Positions 1-7,546 of a stretch of 34,509 bases of DNA are shown here, piece after piece (the first letter of the stretch is position 1; the number at the start of each line of letters is the position of its first letter). The notes beneath the pieces were generated by a model. That model saw only the letters and a program-made list of their open reading frames with translations. It had not been told where the DNA came from and did no database searches. This stretch comes from Eubacteriales bacterium (GTDB taxonomy: Bacteria > Bacillota > Clostridia > Peptostreptococcales > Anaerovoracaceae). A program made the translations under genes and the position numbers. The stretch is taken from positions 1-34,509 of the forward strand of contig JAQUXD010000001.1 of NCBI GenBank assembly GCA_028692535.1, in the 5' to 3' direction.

Positions 1-2276
1 TCCAGCGTCTGTTCCTCAACAGAGAAGCTGCGCGATTGATCAAGCGCTGCAATGATTTCGGTGCCGGCGGCGTATCGGTGGCCGTAGGAGAACTGGCCGA
101 CGGATTGTCTGTGGATCTGAATGCCGTACCCAAAAAATATGAAGGCTTGGACGGCACAGAGCTGGCCATCAGCGAATCCCAGGAGAGGATGGCCGTGGTG
201 GTAGACCCGGCGGATCAGGAGCAATTCTGCCGTCTGGCGGCAGAGGAAAACCTGGAAGTGACGCCCATTGCCCGGGTCACCGAGGAGGCCCGTCTGGTGA
301 TGTTCTGGAACGGTCGCAGGATCGTGGACATCGATCGCGGTTTTCTGAATACCAACGGCGCGCCAAAGAAGGCGGAAGCCCGGGTGGAAGCGCCGGCGTC
401 GTACGGGAAGGACGTGAACGATGATTTCGCCGGCAGTTTCAGGGCTCTGGTCCGGGATCTGAATGTATGCTCGAAAAAAGGGATGGTGGAACTTTTTGAC
501 GCTTCCGTTGGCGCCGGAATGGTCCTGGCGCCCCTGGGCGGCATCTCCAAGCGCACGCCGACCCAGGCCATGGTCCAAAAGGTTTTCGACCCTCTGCGGG
601 ACGTTCAGACCTGCTCGCTGATGGCTTGGGGCTATAATCCGTATATCTCTGAAAAGAATCCCTATCACGGCGCTTATCTGGCCGTGGTGGAGTCGGTGGC
701 CAAACTGATCGCCGCAGGCGCGGATTTCAAAGAAATCTATTTGTCTTTCCAGGAATACTTCGAGAAATTGGAGAAAGAGCCGTCCCGGTGGGGCAAGCCG
801 CTGGCATCTTTGCTGGGCGCCTTCCGAGCGCAGAAGGATCTGGATCTGGCCGCCATCGGCGGCAAGGATTCCATGAGCGGGACTTTCGAAGATATTCATG
901 TGCCGCCTTCGCTGATCTCTTTTGCCGTTACCACAGAATCCCTGGACCGGATCCTGTCTCCTGAATTCAAAGAGGCCGGCAGAGAGGTCTATTGGATCCG
1001 CCCGCAGCTCAACGCGGAAGGGCTGCCGACTGCAGGTTCACTGAAAAAGATCTTTGCCGCGATCTCGGAATGGGGCCGTCAGGGGATCCTGAGCGCTGCG
1101 GCGACTCCGGGCTACGGCGGCGCGGCCGAAGCCGTGTATAAAATGGCCCTGGGGAATCGGTTGGGCTTTGCCTTTGAACCGGAATGTCCCGTTGCGGAAT
1201 TGTTCGGCTACAGCTACGGTTCCTTCGTCTTGGAAACACATCGGCCTCCCGAAGCAGTACCGGAAGGTGTGCGTTGCACGAAGCTGGGCCGCACGCTGTC
1301 CGAGCCCACACTGATTCGGGGCAAGGAGAAGCTTTCCGTGGAGGAGCTGGCAGCTTCTTCGGAGGAAGTACTGGAAGGCATCTTTCCCTGCAAATATACT
1401 TCGGAACAGCCCAAAGCCTCTGTGGAAACCTATGCATTCAGAGCGAGCGGTCGTATAAAGCCCTCTGCGCGCGTTGCCCGGCCCAAGGTGCTGATCCCGG
1501 CATTTCCCGGCACCAACAGCGAATATGATTCGGCCAAAGCCATGGCCGCGGCCGGCGCGGATCCCCAAATCGCGGTGATCCGAAATCTGACCGCCTCCGA
1601 TGTCCAGGAATCCGCGCTGCAGTTCGCCCGGCAGCTGAAGCAGGCAAATATGGTCTTTATTCCCGGAGGCTTTTCCGGCGGAGACGAGCCTGACGGCTCC
1701 GGAAAATTCATCACCGCTTTTTTCCGCCATCCGGCAGTGCAGGAGGAAACGGAGCGGCTGCTGGAAGAGCGGGACGGCCTTATGATCGGTATCTGCAACG
1801 GATTTCAGGCGCTGATCAAGCTGGGGCTGCTTCCCTGGGGAAAGATTCTGCCGATCACAGAGGAATCGCCGACCGTCACGTTCAATGCCATCGGTCGCCA
1901 CAAAGCGGATATCGTACGTACCCGGATCGCCTCGGACAAGAGCCCCTGGCTGGCCGGAACCGGCGTGGGAGAGATCTACAGCGTACCCATATCCCATGGA
2001 GAGGGACGTTTCGTCTGCAGTCCCGAGCTGATGCGGCAACTGGCGGAGAACGGTCAGATCGCAGCCCAGTACGTGGACGAAAGCGGAGCGCCTACTATGG
2101 CGTTGCCTTTCAATCCCAACGGTTCGGCTTATGCCGTGGAGGCGATCACTTCACCTGACGGCAGGGTGCTGGGTAAAATGGGGCACTTCGAACGCAGCGG
2201 CAACGGCGTGTTCATCAACGTGCCGGGCCGTTACGACATGAAGCTGTTCGAGTCGGCGGTGGCATATTTTAAATAA
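1..2276 (+). CDS. purL: Phosphoribosylformylglycinamidine synthase, single-chain PurL with glutaminase domain (5' end outside window)
   Basis: Catalyses the ATP- and glutamine-dependent conversion of FGAR to FGAM in purine synthesis. The reading frame is open from base 3 with PurL-like sequence (QRLFLNREAARLIKRCNDFG), so the TTG at 36 is internal and the gene begins upstream of the window. The visible part holds the second AIRS-like ATP-binding half (IGGKDSMSGTF around 855-890) and a C-terminal class I amidotransferase domain that starts near 1480 (KVLIPAFPGTNSEYDSA). The catalytic Cys lies in IGICNGFQ (about 1790) and the His in SHGEGRF (about 1993). This is the roughly 1,250-residue single-chain form common in Clostridia, of which about 758 residues are here. 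It ends just before a strong bidirectional terminator. Function is near certain. Confidence 0.96.
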   Translation, partial: QRLFLNREAARLIKRCNDFGAGGVSVAVGELADGLSVDLNAVPKKYEGLDGTELAISESQERMAVVVDPADQEQFCRLAAEENLEVTPIARVTEEARLVMFWNGRRIVDIDRGFLNTNGAPKKAEARVEAPASYGKDVNDDFAGSFRALVRDLNVCSKKGMVELFDASVGAGMVLAPLGGISKRTPTQAMVQKVFDPLRDVQTCSLMAWGYNPYISEKNPYHGAYLAVVESVAKLIAAGADFKEIYLSFQEYFEKLEKEPSRWGKPLASLLGAFRAQKDLDLAAIGGKDSMSGTFEDIHVPPSLISFAVTTESLDRILSPEFKEAGREVYWIRPQLNAEGLPTAGSLKKIFAAISEWGRQGILSAAATPGYGGAAEAVYKMALGNRLGFAFEPECPVAELFGYSYGSFVLETHRPPEAVPEGVRCTKLGRTLSEPTLIRGKEKLSVEELAASSEEVLEGIFPCKYTSEQPKASVETYAFRASGRIKPSARVARPKVLIPAFPGTNSEYDSAKAMAAAGADPQIAVIRNLTASDVQESALQFARQLKQANMVFIPGGFSGGDEPDGSGKFITAFFRHPAVQEETERLLEERDGLMIGICNGFQALIKLGLLPWGKILPITEESPTVTFNAIGRHKADIVRTRIASDKSPWLAGTGVGEIYSVPISHGEGRFVCSPELMRQLAENGQIAAQYVDESGAPTMALPFNPNGSAYAVEAITSPDGRVLGKMGHFERSGNGVFINVPGRYDMKLFESAVAYFK

Positions 2277-2300
2277 GGACTTCGCTTTTTCGGACATCCA

Positions 2301-2335
2301 AAAAGCGCTCCGGCCGATCGGGCCGGAGCGCTTTT
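2301..2335. terminator. Bidirectional intrinsic terminator between purL and a bactofilin gene
   Basis: A perfect 15-bp inverted repeat (2301-2315 with 2321-2335, loop GATCG) begins with AAAA and ends with TTTT, so it can act on both strands. It lies 24 bases past the purL stop and 15 bases past the stop of the convergent bactofilin gene. Confidence 0.92.
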
Positions 2336-2350
2336 GTTCTGAGCAGATGC

Positions 2351-2797
2351 TTAGAGTTTCTTCGTTTCTTTATTTGCAGGAGCTGTCGGCTCGGCCGCCG
2401 GTTTGGGCTTGGCCGGTTTTTTGATTTTAAGATTACCTTCGAATACGGCATCGTCGCTCATGATGAGCCTTGCAGCCTGCAGCTCCCCTTCGACTTTGCC
2501 CTCGCCGGCGATCTCTACAGTGCTTTTACACCGGATGCTGCCTTGCGCAACCCCTGCAACGATCAGGTTTTCGGTAGTGATATCTCCTGTATATTGAGCT
2601 TTTTCCGTGAATGTGACGTTGCTGGTGGATTTAATGTTTCCTTGTATGCTGCCGTGGATCAGCATTGGTTCATTCGACTGGAAATCGCCCTGAAACAATA
2701 CGCCTTCTGCTAAAACGGTATTGGCTTTGTCCGGCTCTGTTTCGGGGCTTTTTTGAGTGACCGGCTCCGCGGGTTCCGCTTTCTTTTTGAGTATCAT
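2351..2797 (-). CDS. Bactofilin family protein (polymer-forming cytoskeletal protein)
   Basis: A 148-residue protein whose centre (residues about 30-125) is the DUF583/bactofilin beta-helix, with repeated short hydrophobic strands and Gly turns such as IHGSIQGNIKSTSNVTF and VAGVAQGSIRC. Flanking tails are charged and Pro/Ala-rich: an acidic N-terminus and a Lys/Pro/Ala C-terminus. Bactofilins self-assemble without nucleotides into filaments, often at the membrane, and position cell-wall or morphogenetic enzymes. The start is the ATG at 2797, preceded by AGAAAGGAA. It is the last gene of the minus-strand unit, 30 bases after the MoxR gene. It carries no enzymatic motif. The family call is firm; its partners are unknown. 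Confidence 0.9.
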   Translation of the reverse strand: MILKKKAEPAEPVTQKSPETEPDKANTVLAEGVLFQGDFQSNEPMLIHGSIQGNIKSTSNVTFTEKAQYTGDITTENLIVAGVAQGSIRCKSTVEIAGEGKVEGELQAARLIMSDDAVFEGNLKIKKPAKPKPAAEPTAPANKETKKL

Positions 2798-2827
2798 GTG
2801 GGTGGTTCCTTTCTGGTGAAATAACGT

Positions 2828-4336
2828 TTAGAGAGATAATTCTCCAAGCTTTTCCTCTATCAGGATCTTACGGTCTTCCAAAAGAAGAATTTCGCTGTAC
2901 TTATCATACAACAAACTGCCGAAATTTGAAATGAATTTTGCACTTTTCGGATCGGTCGTCAGCTCAGTAATAGCCAGAAGCATCTCTTGATCCGCGCCGT
3001 AGACGGCTTCGATCATCTCCAGTGCAGACTCCAGTCCGGACGAAACGGCTTGACCTTTGGCCCGAAGGGCGCCGGATAATTCGTTGAATCGGATACGCAT
3101 GACATCAAAGGACGCTTCCGGTGTGTCGCCGCCTTCCATCAGGACACTTTTCTTCAACGAGTGGAGCAGCGCTTCGACGGCCTTGAACCGGTCTTTTTTT
3201 TCTTTGGAAAGATTGTGGGCGGAAGCCGCGCTTTGCAGCGATTCCTGTTGATGCAGGATTTTTCTGTCCAGAGCCTTTGCGATATCCGAACCGCTTTCCG
3301 CTTCCTGGCGCACCTGTTTCAGGATCGGCAGGGCCAGATTTAGAATTTCCCGATCTTCTGCGATCATCCGAATCTCTTCCAATGTGCGGTCCAAAAGCAT
3401 GTGGACTACTGCGATCCTTTCGTCGAACCGGGCTGCCTTCATCTGACGGATCAGATCTTCGTTCAAATCCTCTTTTCTGAAATCTCGGTCGGCATACAGC
3501 TTGCGGTATTTATTGAACAATTCATAATAGAGCGTAAACGCCCGGGCAACCCTCTCGTTCCGGATATACTGGCTCACCAGATTGTCTTCCACCGGCAATT
3601 GCTCTTCTTCCATCAGATACAGGATCTGGGACAGGTCTTCCCAGCCTCTGGCCGTTACGTAGGATTTTTCCCCGGCATCGATCTCCACGCTGTAGAAGTC
3701 TTCCCGATTGGCGTCCAGATAGCCGGTGACAGACCGATGTATGTGATTGGCCGAAGCGTAGTGACGCCAGGCGTCGTAATCTGAATCCACTTCGATCACC
3801 TTGAGCCGGTCCAGCGTGACGATATCCAGGTTTCTGGCGGAGCGATTGTATTCCGGCGGGTTTCCTGCGGTAACTACGACCCAGCCGTCCGGCACCTTGT
3901 GTTCGCCAAAACGCTTATACTGCAGAAACTGGAGCATGGAGGGCATCAGCGTTTCCGAGATACAGTTGATTTCGTCCAGAAACAAGATCCCTTCCCGGAT
4001 GCCGCTTTCCTCGATGGTCTGATGGATGGATCCGATGATTTCACTCATGGAATATCGGCAGACTGTGTACTCCCGGTTGTCGAAGGTTTTCTTCTCGAGA
4101 ATGGGCAATCCCAGAGCGCTCTGGCGCGTGTGGTGCGTCATGGAGTATGACACGATGGCGATACCCATTTCCTGGGCGATCTGTTCCATGATGGCACTTT
4201 TGCCGATGCCTGGCGGTCCGATCAGAAAGATTGGTCTCTGACTGGCCACGGGGATCCGGTATTCTCCGTAATCGTCCTTTTTTAAGTAGATTTGAACCGT
4301 ATTTCGGATTTGCTGTTTGACGTCGTTGATGAACAT
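2828..4336 (-). CDS. MoxR-type AAA+ ATPase
   Basis: A 502-residue ATPase. Walker A is GPPGIGKS (residues 40-47) and Walker B is ILFLDEIN (117-124). An AGNPPEYN sensor-1 region and an early histidine-rich segment (YSMTHHTRQS) follow, as in MoxR/RavA-like proteins. Residues from about 260 on are mostly helical and charged, probably a lid plus a long helical tail. MoxR proteins typically act as chaperone-like remodellers together with a VWA-domain partner, and such a gene lies 27 bases upstream in the same unit. The start ATG at 4336 follows CAGGAGTGTG, a good site with slightly long spacing. The substrate is unknown; the bactofilins at both ends of the unit are candidates by position only. Confidence 0.92.
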   Translation of the reverse strand: MFINDVKQQIRNTVQIYLKKDDYGEYRIPVASQRPIFLIGPPGIGKSAIMEQIAQEMGIAIVSYSMTHHTRQSALGLPILEKKTFDNREYTVCRYSMSEIIGSIHQTIEESGIREGILFLDEINCISETLMPSMLQFLQYKRFGEHKVPDGWVVVTAGNPPEYNRSARNLDIVTLDRLKVIEVDSDYDAWRHYASANHIHRSVTGYLDANREDFYSVEIDAGEKSYVTARGWEDLSQILYLMEEEQLPVEDNLVSQYIRNERVARAFTLYYELFNKYRKLYADRDFRKEDLNEDLIRQMKAARFDERIAVVHMLLDRTLEEIRMIAEDREILNLALPILKQVRQEAESGSDIAKALDRKILHQQESLQSAASAHNLSKEKKDRFKAVEALLHSLKKSVLMEGGDTPEASFDVMRIRFNELSGALRAKGQAVSSGLESALEMIEAVYGADQEMLLAITELTTDPKSAKFISNFGSLLYDKYSEILLLEDRKILIEEKLGELSL

Positions 4337-4363
4337 GGATGCACACTCCTGTATTTCGGTCTG

Positions 4364-5671
4364 TTATTCGAATTCCACTTTCGTCGCCCAGGCAGGGGCC
4401 TCGGACGCGTTATTGTTTCCTTTGACAAAGGCGAAGACGGCTTCGCAGGGCGGCGCCCAATCCGGGTATGTTCCGAATCCGTCAGTGAAGTAGATGAGTC
4501 CTCTCAGATTTCGAAGTACGCCCAGACGAATTTGATCTTCCACCCATTGAAACACCGGCCGAAAATCCGTATCGCCGAATCCTGTCAGCTTTTCATTTGC
4601 CAGGTAGTCTTCCATGTCCCGGTCTCCGGTGATCAGCCGGCAGGAGCGAATCCTGTCGTCTGCCTGGATCAGATAAAGACGGGTCTTTTGGGTAATGCTC
4701 CGGGCATTCTTGATTATATCATAAGTCCGGGTCAGAAAGGCGCGGATCGGTTCTCCTTTGCAGGAGCCCGAGGTGTCCAGGGCGATGACGAATTCCCGGA
4801 TTTTTTCGTTCTCGCGGTATTCCAGAGGTTCTACCAGCGGCATGTTGCCGTAGAGTGACATGCCGTAGGTGTACAAGCCGAAATCGTATGCATCGGGATC
4901 TTCACGCAATTCTTCGTCGGTGACGGCGAAGCGCTTTAAAAAGGCGTCGTAGCGGTTTTTCTGATGCTGATTGCATTCCGGCATCTGTTGGATCAAGGCG
5001 ACGGGCAGTGTTTCCAGGCTGCCACGTGTCTTTTCTATTTCCATGCGCAGGATCCGGCTCCATTCTTTCCGCAGCTCGGCCTGACGACTGCCTTTCCCTT
5101 CGGACCCCAGGTCATTCCGGTCTTCCTCGTCGATCCCCTGCCACAACCCGTGATCATCCCGGAAAAACCAGGCCGCCGGACCGGCAAGCTCCGAGGCGGC
5201 GATTCCGGCGTCCCGGTATCGCGCATAAAGAAATTCTGCAGTGAGCGCGGGCATTTCCTGCGCAAGACCCGAAAGCATGGAGGCTCTGCGCCCGGCTTCG
5301 GGTCCGGTATCCGCGGGAAGCGGCAGTTCCCTCAGAATGCCTTCCACCTCCAGGTCCGCACAGAAATTCCAAAGGCTTTCTTCTTTGCCGAAGGCCCGGA
5401 AAGGGTGTCCCAGCAGGCAGTGCAGCACCGTGTGCAGATAAGCTCGCTGAAGACTGACGGGATCCTTTCGATAACAGCGGATGATCCGGTCCGGATCAAA
5501 ATAAAGGGTATCGCAGTCCGTGGCCATGCCGTTGGTCTGCGGGCGGCAAGTCAAAGTGAGGCGCCGGAATGCCATACTCAGGTATTTCAACGTTACAGTC
5601 AGTTCATCCCGGGCAAGTCCGAGGATGTCCAGAGCCACTTCACATTTCATGTCATCTTTGCGGATCGTCAT
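4364..5671 (-). CDS. VWA-like/DUF2201 protein, MoxR partner
   Basis: About 435 residues. The N-terminal part (to about 240) matches the DUF2201 putative metallopeptidase region, with the helix HTVLHCLLGH at about 80-89. The usual catalytic Glu of an HExxH motif is Thr here, so protease activity is doubtful. The C-terminal part is a VWA-like domain: VIALDTSGSCKG (about 296-307) supplies the metal-binding DxSxS of a MIDAS, and IYFTDGFG supplies a later Asp. The ATG at 5671 is preferred because AAGGAAAGG lies just upstream. An ATG at 5686 overlaps the stop of the preceding gene (TAATG) but has a weak ribosome site; it would add five residues. Pairing with the adjacent MoxR ATPase resembles the RavA-ViaA type of arrangement. 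Confidence 0.87.
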   Translation of the reverse strand: MTIRKDDMKCEVALDILGLARDELTVTLKYLSMAFRRLTLTCRPQTNGMATDCDTLYFDPDRIIRCYRKDPVSLQRAYLHTVLHCLLGHPFRAFGKEESLWNFCADLEVEGILRELPLPADTGPEAGRRASMLSGLAQEMPALTAEFLYARYRDAGIAASELAGPAAWFFRDDHGLWQGIDEEDRNDLGSEGKGSRQAELRKEWSRILRMEIEKTRGSLETLPVALIQQMPECNQHQKNRYDAFLKRFAVTDEELREDPDAYDFGLYTYGMSLYGNMPLVEPLEYRENEKIREFVIALDTSGSCKGEPIRAFLTRTYDIIKNARSITQKTRLYLIQADDRIRSCRLITGDRDMEDYLANEKLTGFGDTDFRPVFQWVEDQIRLGVLRNLRGLIYFTDGFGTYPDWAPPCEAVFAFVKGNNNASEAPAWATKVEFE

Positions 5672-5685
5672 GGGCCTTTCCTTCA

Positions 5686-6714
5686 TTAAAGCGTAAGATC
5701 GTCGTAACGAGGCGTAGTCTGCTGCTGTCTGTTCCGGATGAGCCAGGCAATACAGCGGGCATCGCCTTTCCTGTTGACTGCGTCAAACAAGGCGTTTGCC
5801 TGTTCGCGCCGCAGGAGTTCCCGGGCAGAGAGCAATTCCAGCAACATCCATCGATGGTCGTCTTCCACAGATTCCACGCTCTCGACTGCGTGCCTTCCCA
5901 GCCACGACAGATAACGTTCTTCGGCGGCACGGGTCAAATCCCGGGGATACAGCAGCCGATACAGGGAGACTTTCGTTTTGTCTTCTTTTGAGACCATCGT
6001 CGGAAAGAGGTTGTCGTATGCCTCCAGGTTCAGTTGTCCGTCGGGAGACCACAGCTCCATCAGGGCGTCCAGATAGCTTCTTTGCTCGGCCCTTGAGGCC
6101 ATCCATAGGATGTACTGCGTCTTTGCTGAATCGACAGCTCGAAAAGAGATAAAATGTCCTTTGAAGCGGATACTGTCCGCCCAGTGCCCCGATTTCTTGT
6201 CCGGATCGTACAGCGCCCGGCCCAGCATCGGCGCACGCAGTGTCTCTGCTGCCAGGAGACCTCTGCAGCCCCAGAACGCGCCTTCTCCCAGTCGAACCAA
6301 TTCCCGGGGCAGGCGGACAACACCGTCTTCGCCCTTTGCTCCTTCTCCGCTGCCGAAGCTCCAGGAAAAAGCATAGTCGCCGATTTCCCGCAGAGCATCC
6401 GGAAACGCAGGCATGTGCAGAAGGCTGCAGTCCGCAAAGGCGAAGGCGCCGATGGACTGCAATCGGGGTCCCCAAAGGACCTCTTGCAGGGACGGGCAGG
6501 CAAAAAATGCTCGATTGCCGATGTGTTCCACACTGTCGGGAAAAACAACTGCCCGAAGGGAGGGGTTCCGCAGAAACGCTTCGTCAGCGATGTGCCGAAT
6601 CCCTGCGGGAAGGACCAGGTGGGTTTCCCGGCCGGTATAGGTGATGAGGCGATCTTCTTCGATCACGTAATGTCCGCTGTGATCGCCGGTGCGGGCACAG
6701 GATGATCCTTTCAT
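5686..6714 (-). CDS. Leucine-rich-repeat protein (BspA-like LRR_5 type)
   Basis: About 342 residues. Residues about 25-155 hold five or so BspA-type repeats with the pattern I..AF..C.SL..V.FP, for example IRHIADEAFLRNPSLRAVVF and LQSIGAFAFADCSLLHM. No signal peptide or membrane anchor is seen, so it is probably cytoplasmic, unlike surface BspA proteins. The second half is helical and charged and may be an ankyrin-like or other protein-binding domain. The ATG at 6714 is chosen: AGAGGTG precedes it, and the in-frame GTG at 6720 sits inside that ribosome site. The stop overlaps the alternative start of the VWA gene. A role as adaptor for the MoxR/VWA pair is inference. Confidence 0.82.
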   Translation of the reverse strand: MKGSSCARTGDHSGHYVIEEDRLITYTGRETHLVLPAGIRHIADEAFLRNPSLRAVVFPDSVEHIGNRAFFACPSLQEVLWGPRLQSIGAFAFADCSLLHMPAFPDALREIGDYAFSWSFGSGEGAKGEDGVVRLPRELVRLGEGAFWGCRGLLAAETLRAPMLGRALYDPDKKSGHWADSIRFKGHFISFRAVDSAKTQYILWMASRAEQRSYLDALMELWSPDGQLNLEAYDNLFPTMVSKEDKTKVSLYRLLYPRDLTRAAEERYLSWLGRHAVESVESVEDDHRWMLLELLSARELLRREQANALFDAVNRKGDARCIAWLIRNRQQQTTPRYDDLTL

Positions 6715-6752
6715 GGGCACCTCTTTGGGAGCAGTCAGTGCTGGAGTAGAAA

Positions 6753-6778
6753 CAGAGCACTCGAAACCGAGTGCTCTG
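6753..6778 (-). terminator. Hairpin after the upstream bactofilin gene, possible weak terminator or processing stem
   Basis: An 11-bp perfect stem (6753-6763 with 6768-6778) with a 4-base loop. Read on the minus strand it is followed by TTTCTACT, a poor T-tract. It lies between the first bactofilin stop and the LRR gene. I found no convincing promoter between it and the LRR gene, so partial read-through is likely. Confidence 0.55.
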
Positions 6779-6840
6779 ATGTTTGCATGATAACGGAACG
6801 CTCTTTCAAAGCTTTCGAACGCAAGGTTGCTTTCGCATCC

Positions 6841-7320
6841 CTACATATTGTCGAATACGCTTTCGTCGATGGTTCTTTCCGATGTGCTTTGGATCTCGCC
6901 GCGTACGGCAGCCCCGGTCTCCATACCCACTGTGAAGGATCGGATATTCCCGGCTACCAGGGATTCGCTGCGGAGGGTCACCACTTCTTCGATGATCAGG
7001 TTGCCCTTGCATTTCCCGTTGAAGTCGATATTCTGTCCGGACACATCGCCGATGATTACCGATTCGGTGTTCGCCTTGATATCTCCTTTGGCAAGAATAT
7101 CTCCCTTGATCCGACCGCCCACCAGGATAATGTCCTGGCCGGACACGTTGCCTACAACGGTGCCGGTGATGCGTATATCGTTGTCAGACGAAAGATTTCC
7201 GTTGATCCTGCCGTCTAACACGATGCTGTTTTCCGCGCTGATCGAGCCGGTGATCTGAGTCGTGGGACTAATATAGGTTTCACTTTTTTGTGAAGCCGCG
7301 ATGGATCTGTCGTCTTTCAC
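6841..7320 (-). CDS. Bactofilin family protein, first gene of the minus-strand unit
   Basis: A 159-residue polymer-forming protein. Almost the whole chain (residues about 15-145) is bactofilin beta-helix, with GxI/GxV turns every six or so residues: VLDGRINGNLSSDNDIRI, GTVVGNVSGQDII, VGGRIKGDILAKGDI. The start is the GTG at 7320, because a full AAGGAGG lies 8 bases upstream. The in-frame TTG at 7338 is the beginning of that ribosome site and cannot be the start. It is clearly different in sequence from the second bactofilin at 2351-2797, so the unit is bracketed by two paralogues that may co-polymerise or build separate scaffolds. The acidic C-terminal tail (TIDESVFDNM) is the least family-like part. 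Confidence 0.9.
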   Translation of the reverse strand: MKDDRSIAASQKSETYISPTTQITGSISAENSIVLDGRINGNLSSDNDIRITGTVVGNVSGQDIILVGGRIKGDILAKGDIKANTESVIIGDVSGQNIDFNGKCKGNLIIEEVVTLRSESLVAGNIRSFTVGMETGAAVRGEIQSTSERTIDESVFDNM

Positions 7321-7352
7321 TGGGGAATCCTCCTTCAATTGTTCAGCATGAA

Positions 7353-7381
7353 TGTATCAATTTGTTTCAACACACAATCAA
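7353..7381 (-). promoter_or_regulatory. Probable sigma-A promoter for the bactofilin/LRR/VWA/MoxR unit
   Basis: On the minus strand TTGATT (7376-7381) and GATACA (7353-7358) are separated by 17 bases. The expected start near 7346 leaves a leader of about 25 bases carrying AAGGAGG before the GTG at 7320. No other clear promoter was seen inside the five-gene unit. Confidence 0.55.
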
Positions 7382-7486
7382 TTTATCATTTCAAAGGGGT
7401 TAATGCAAGTATTTTAAGAGAAATGAGATGATCCGGGAGGCGCGCCGGAGGATAATAGTCGAAAGCCTGGTTGTTCAGATTTTTAG

Positions 7487-7515
7487 TTGTCATCTTTCCT
7501 AATAAATGGGATAAT
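7487..7515 (+). promoter_or_regulatory. Sigma-A promoter for the EAL gene and probably the Mrp/Mbh-like run
   Basis: TTGTCA (7487-7492), a 17-base spacer and GATAAT (7510-7515), followed by an A/T-rich start region and the ribosome site AAGGGAG before the ATG at 7547. The -35 box coincides with a TTG that could be misread as an earlier start codon for the EAL gene. Confidence 0.72.
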
Positions 7516-7546
7516 AAAATATGCTTGTGCAAAACAAGGGAGACAT

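Noticed and set aside
7382..7486. A possible c-di-GMP riboswitch before the EAL gene
   Set aside because: The stretch lies upstream of the predicted transcription start, and I see none of the conserved GEMM core; only a GC-rich patch with two GGAGG runs near 7436-7453 is present.
7487..7546. An earlier TTG start for the EAL protein
   Set aside because: The TTG is the -35 box of a good promoter whose start site lies downstream, and no ribosome site precedes it. The ATG at 7547 has AAGGGAG.
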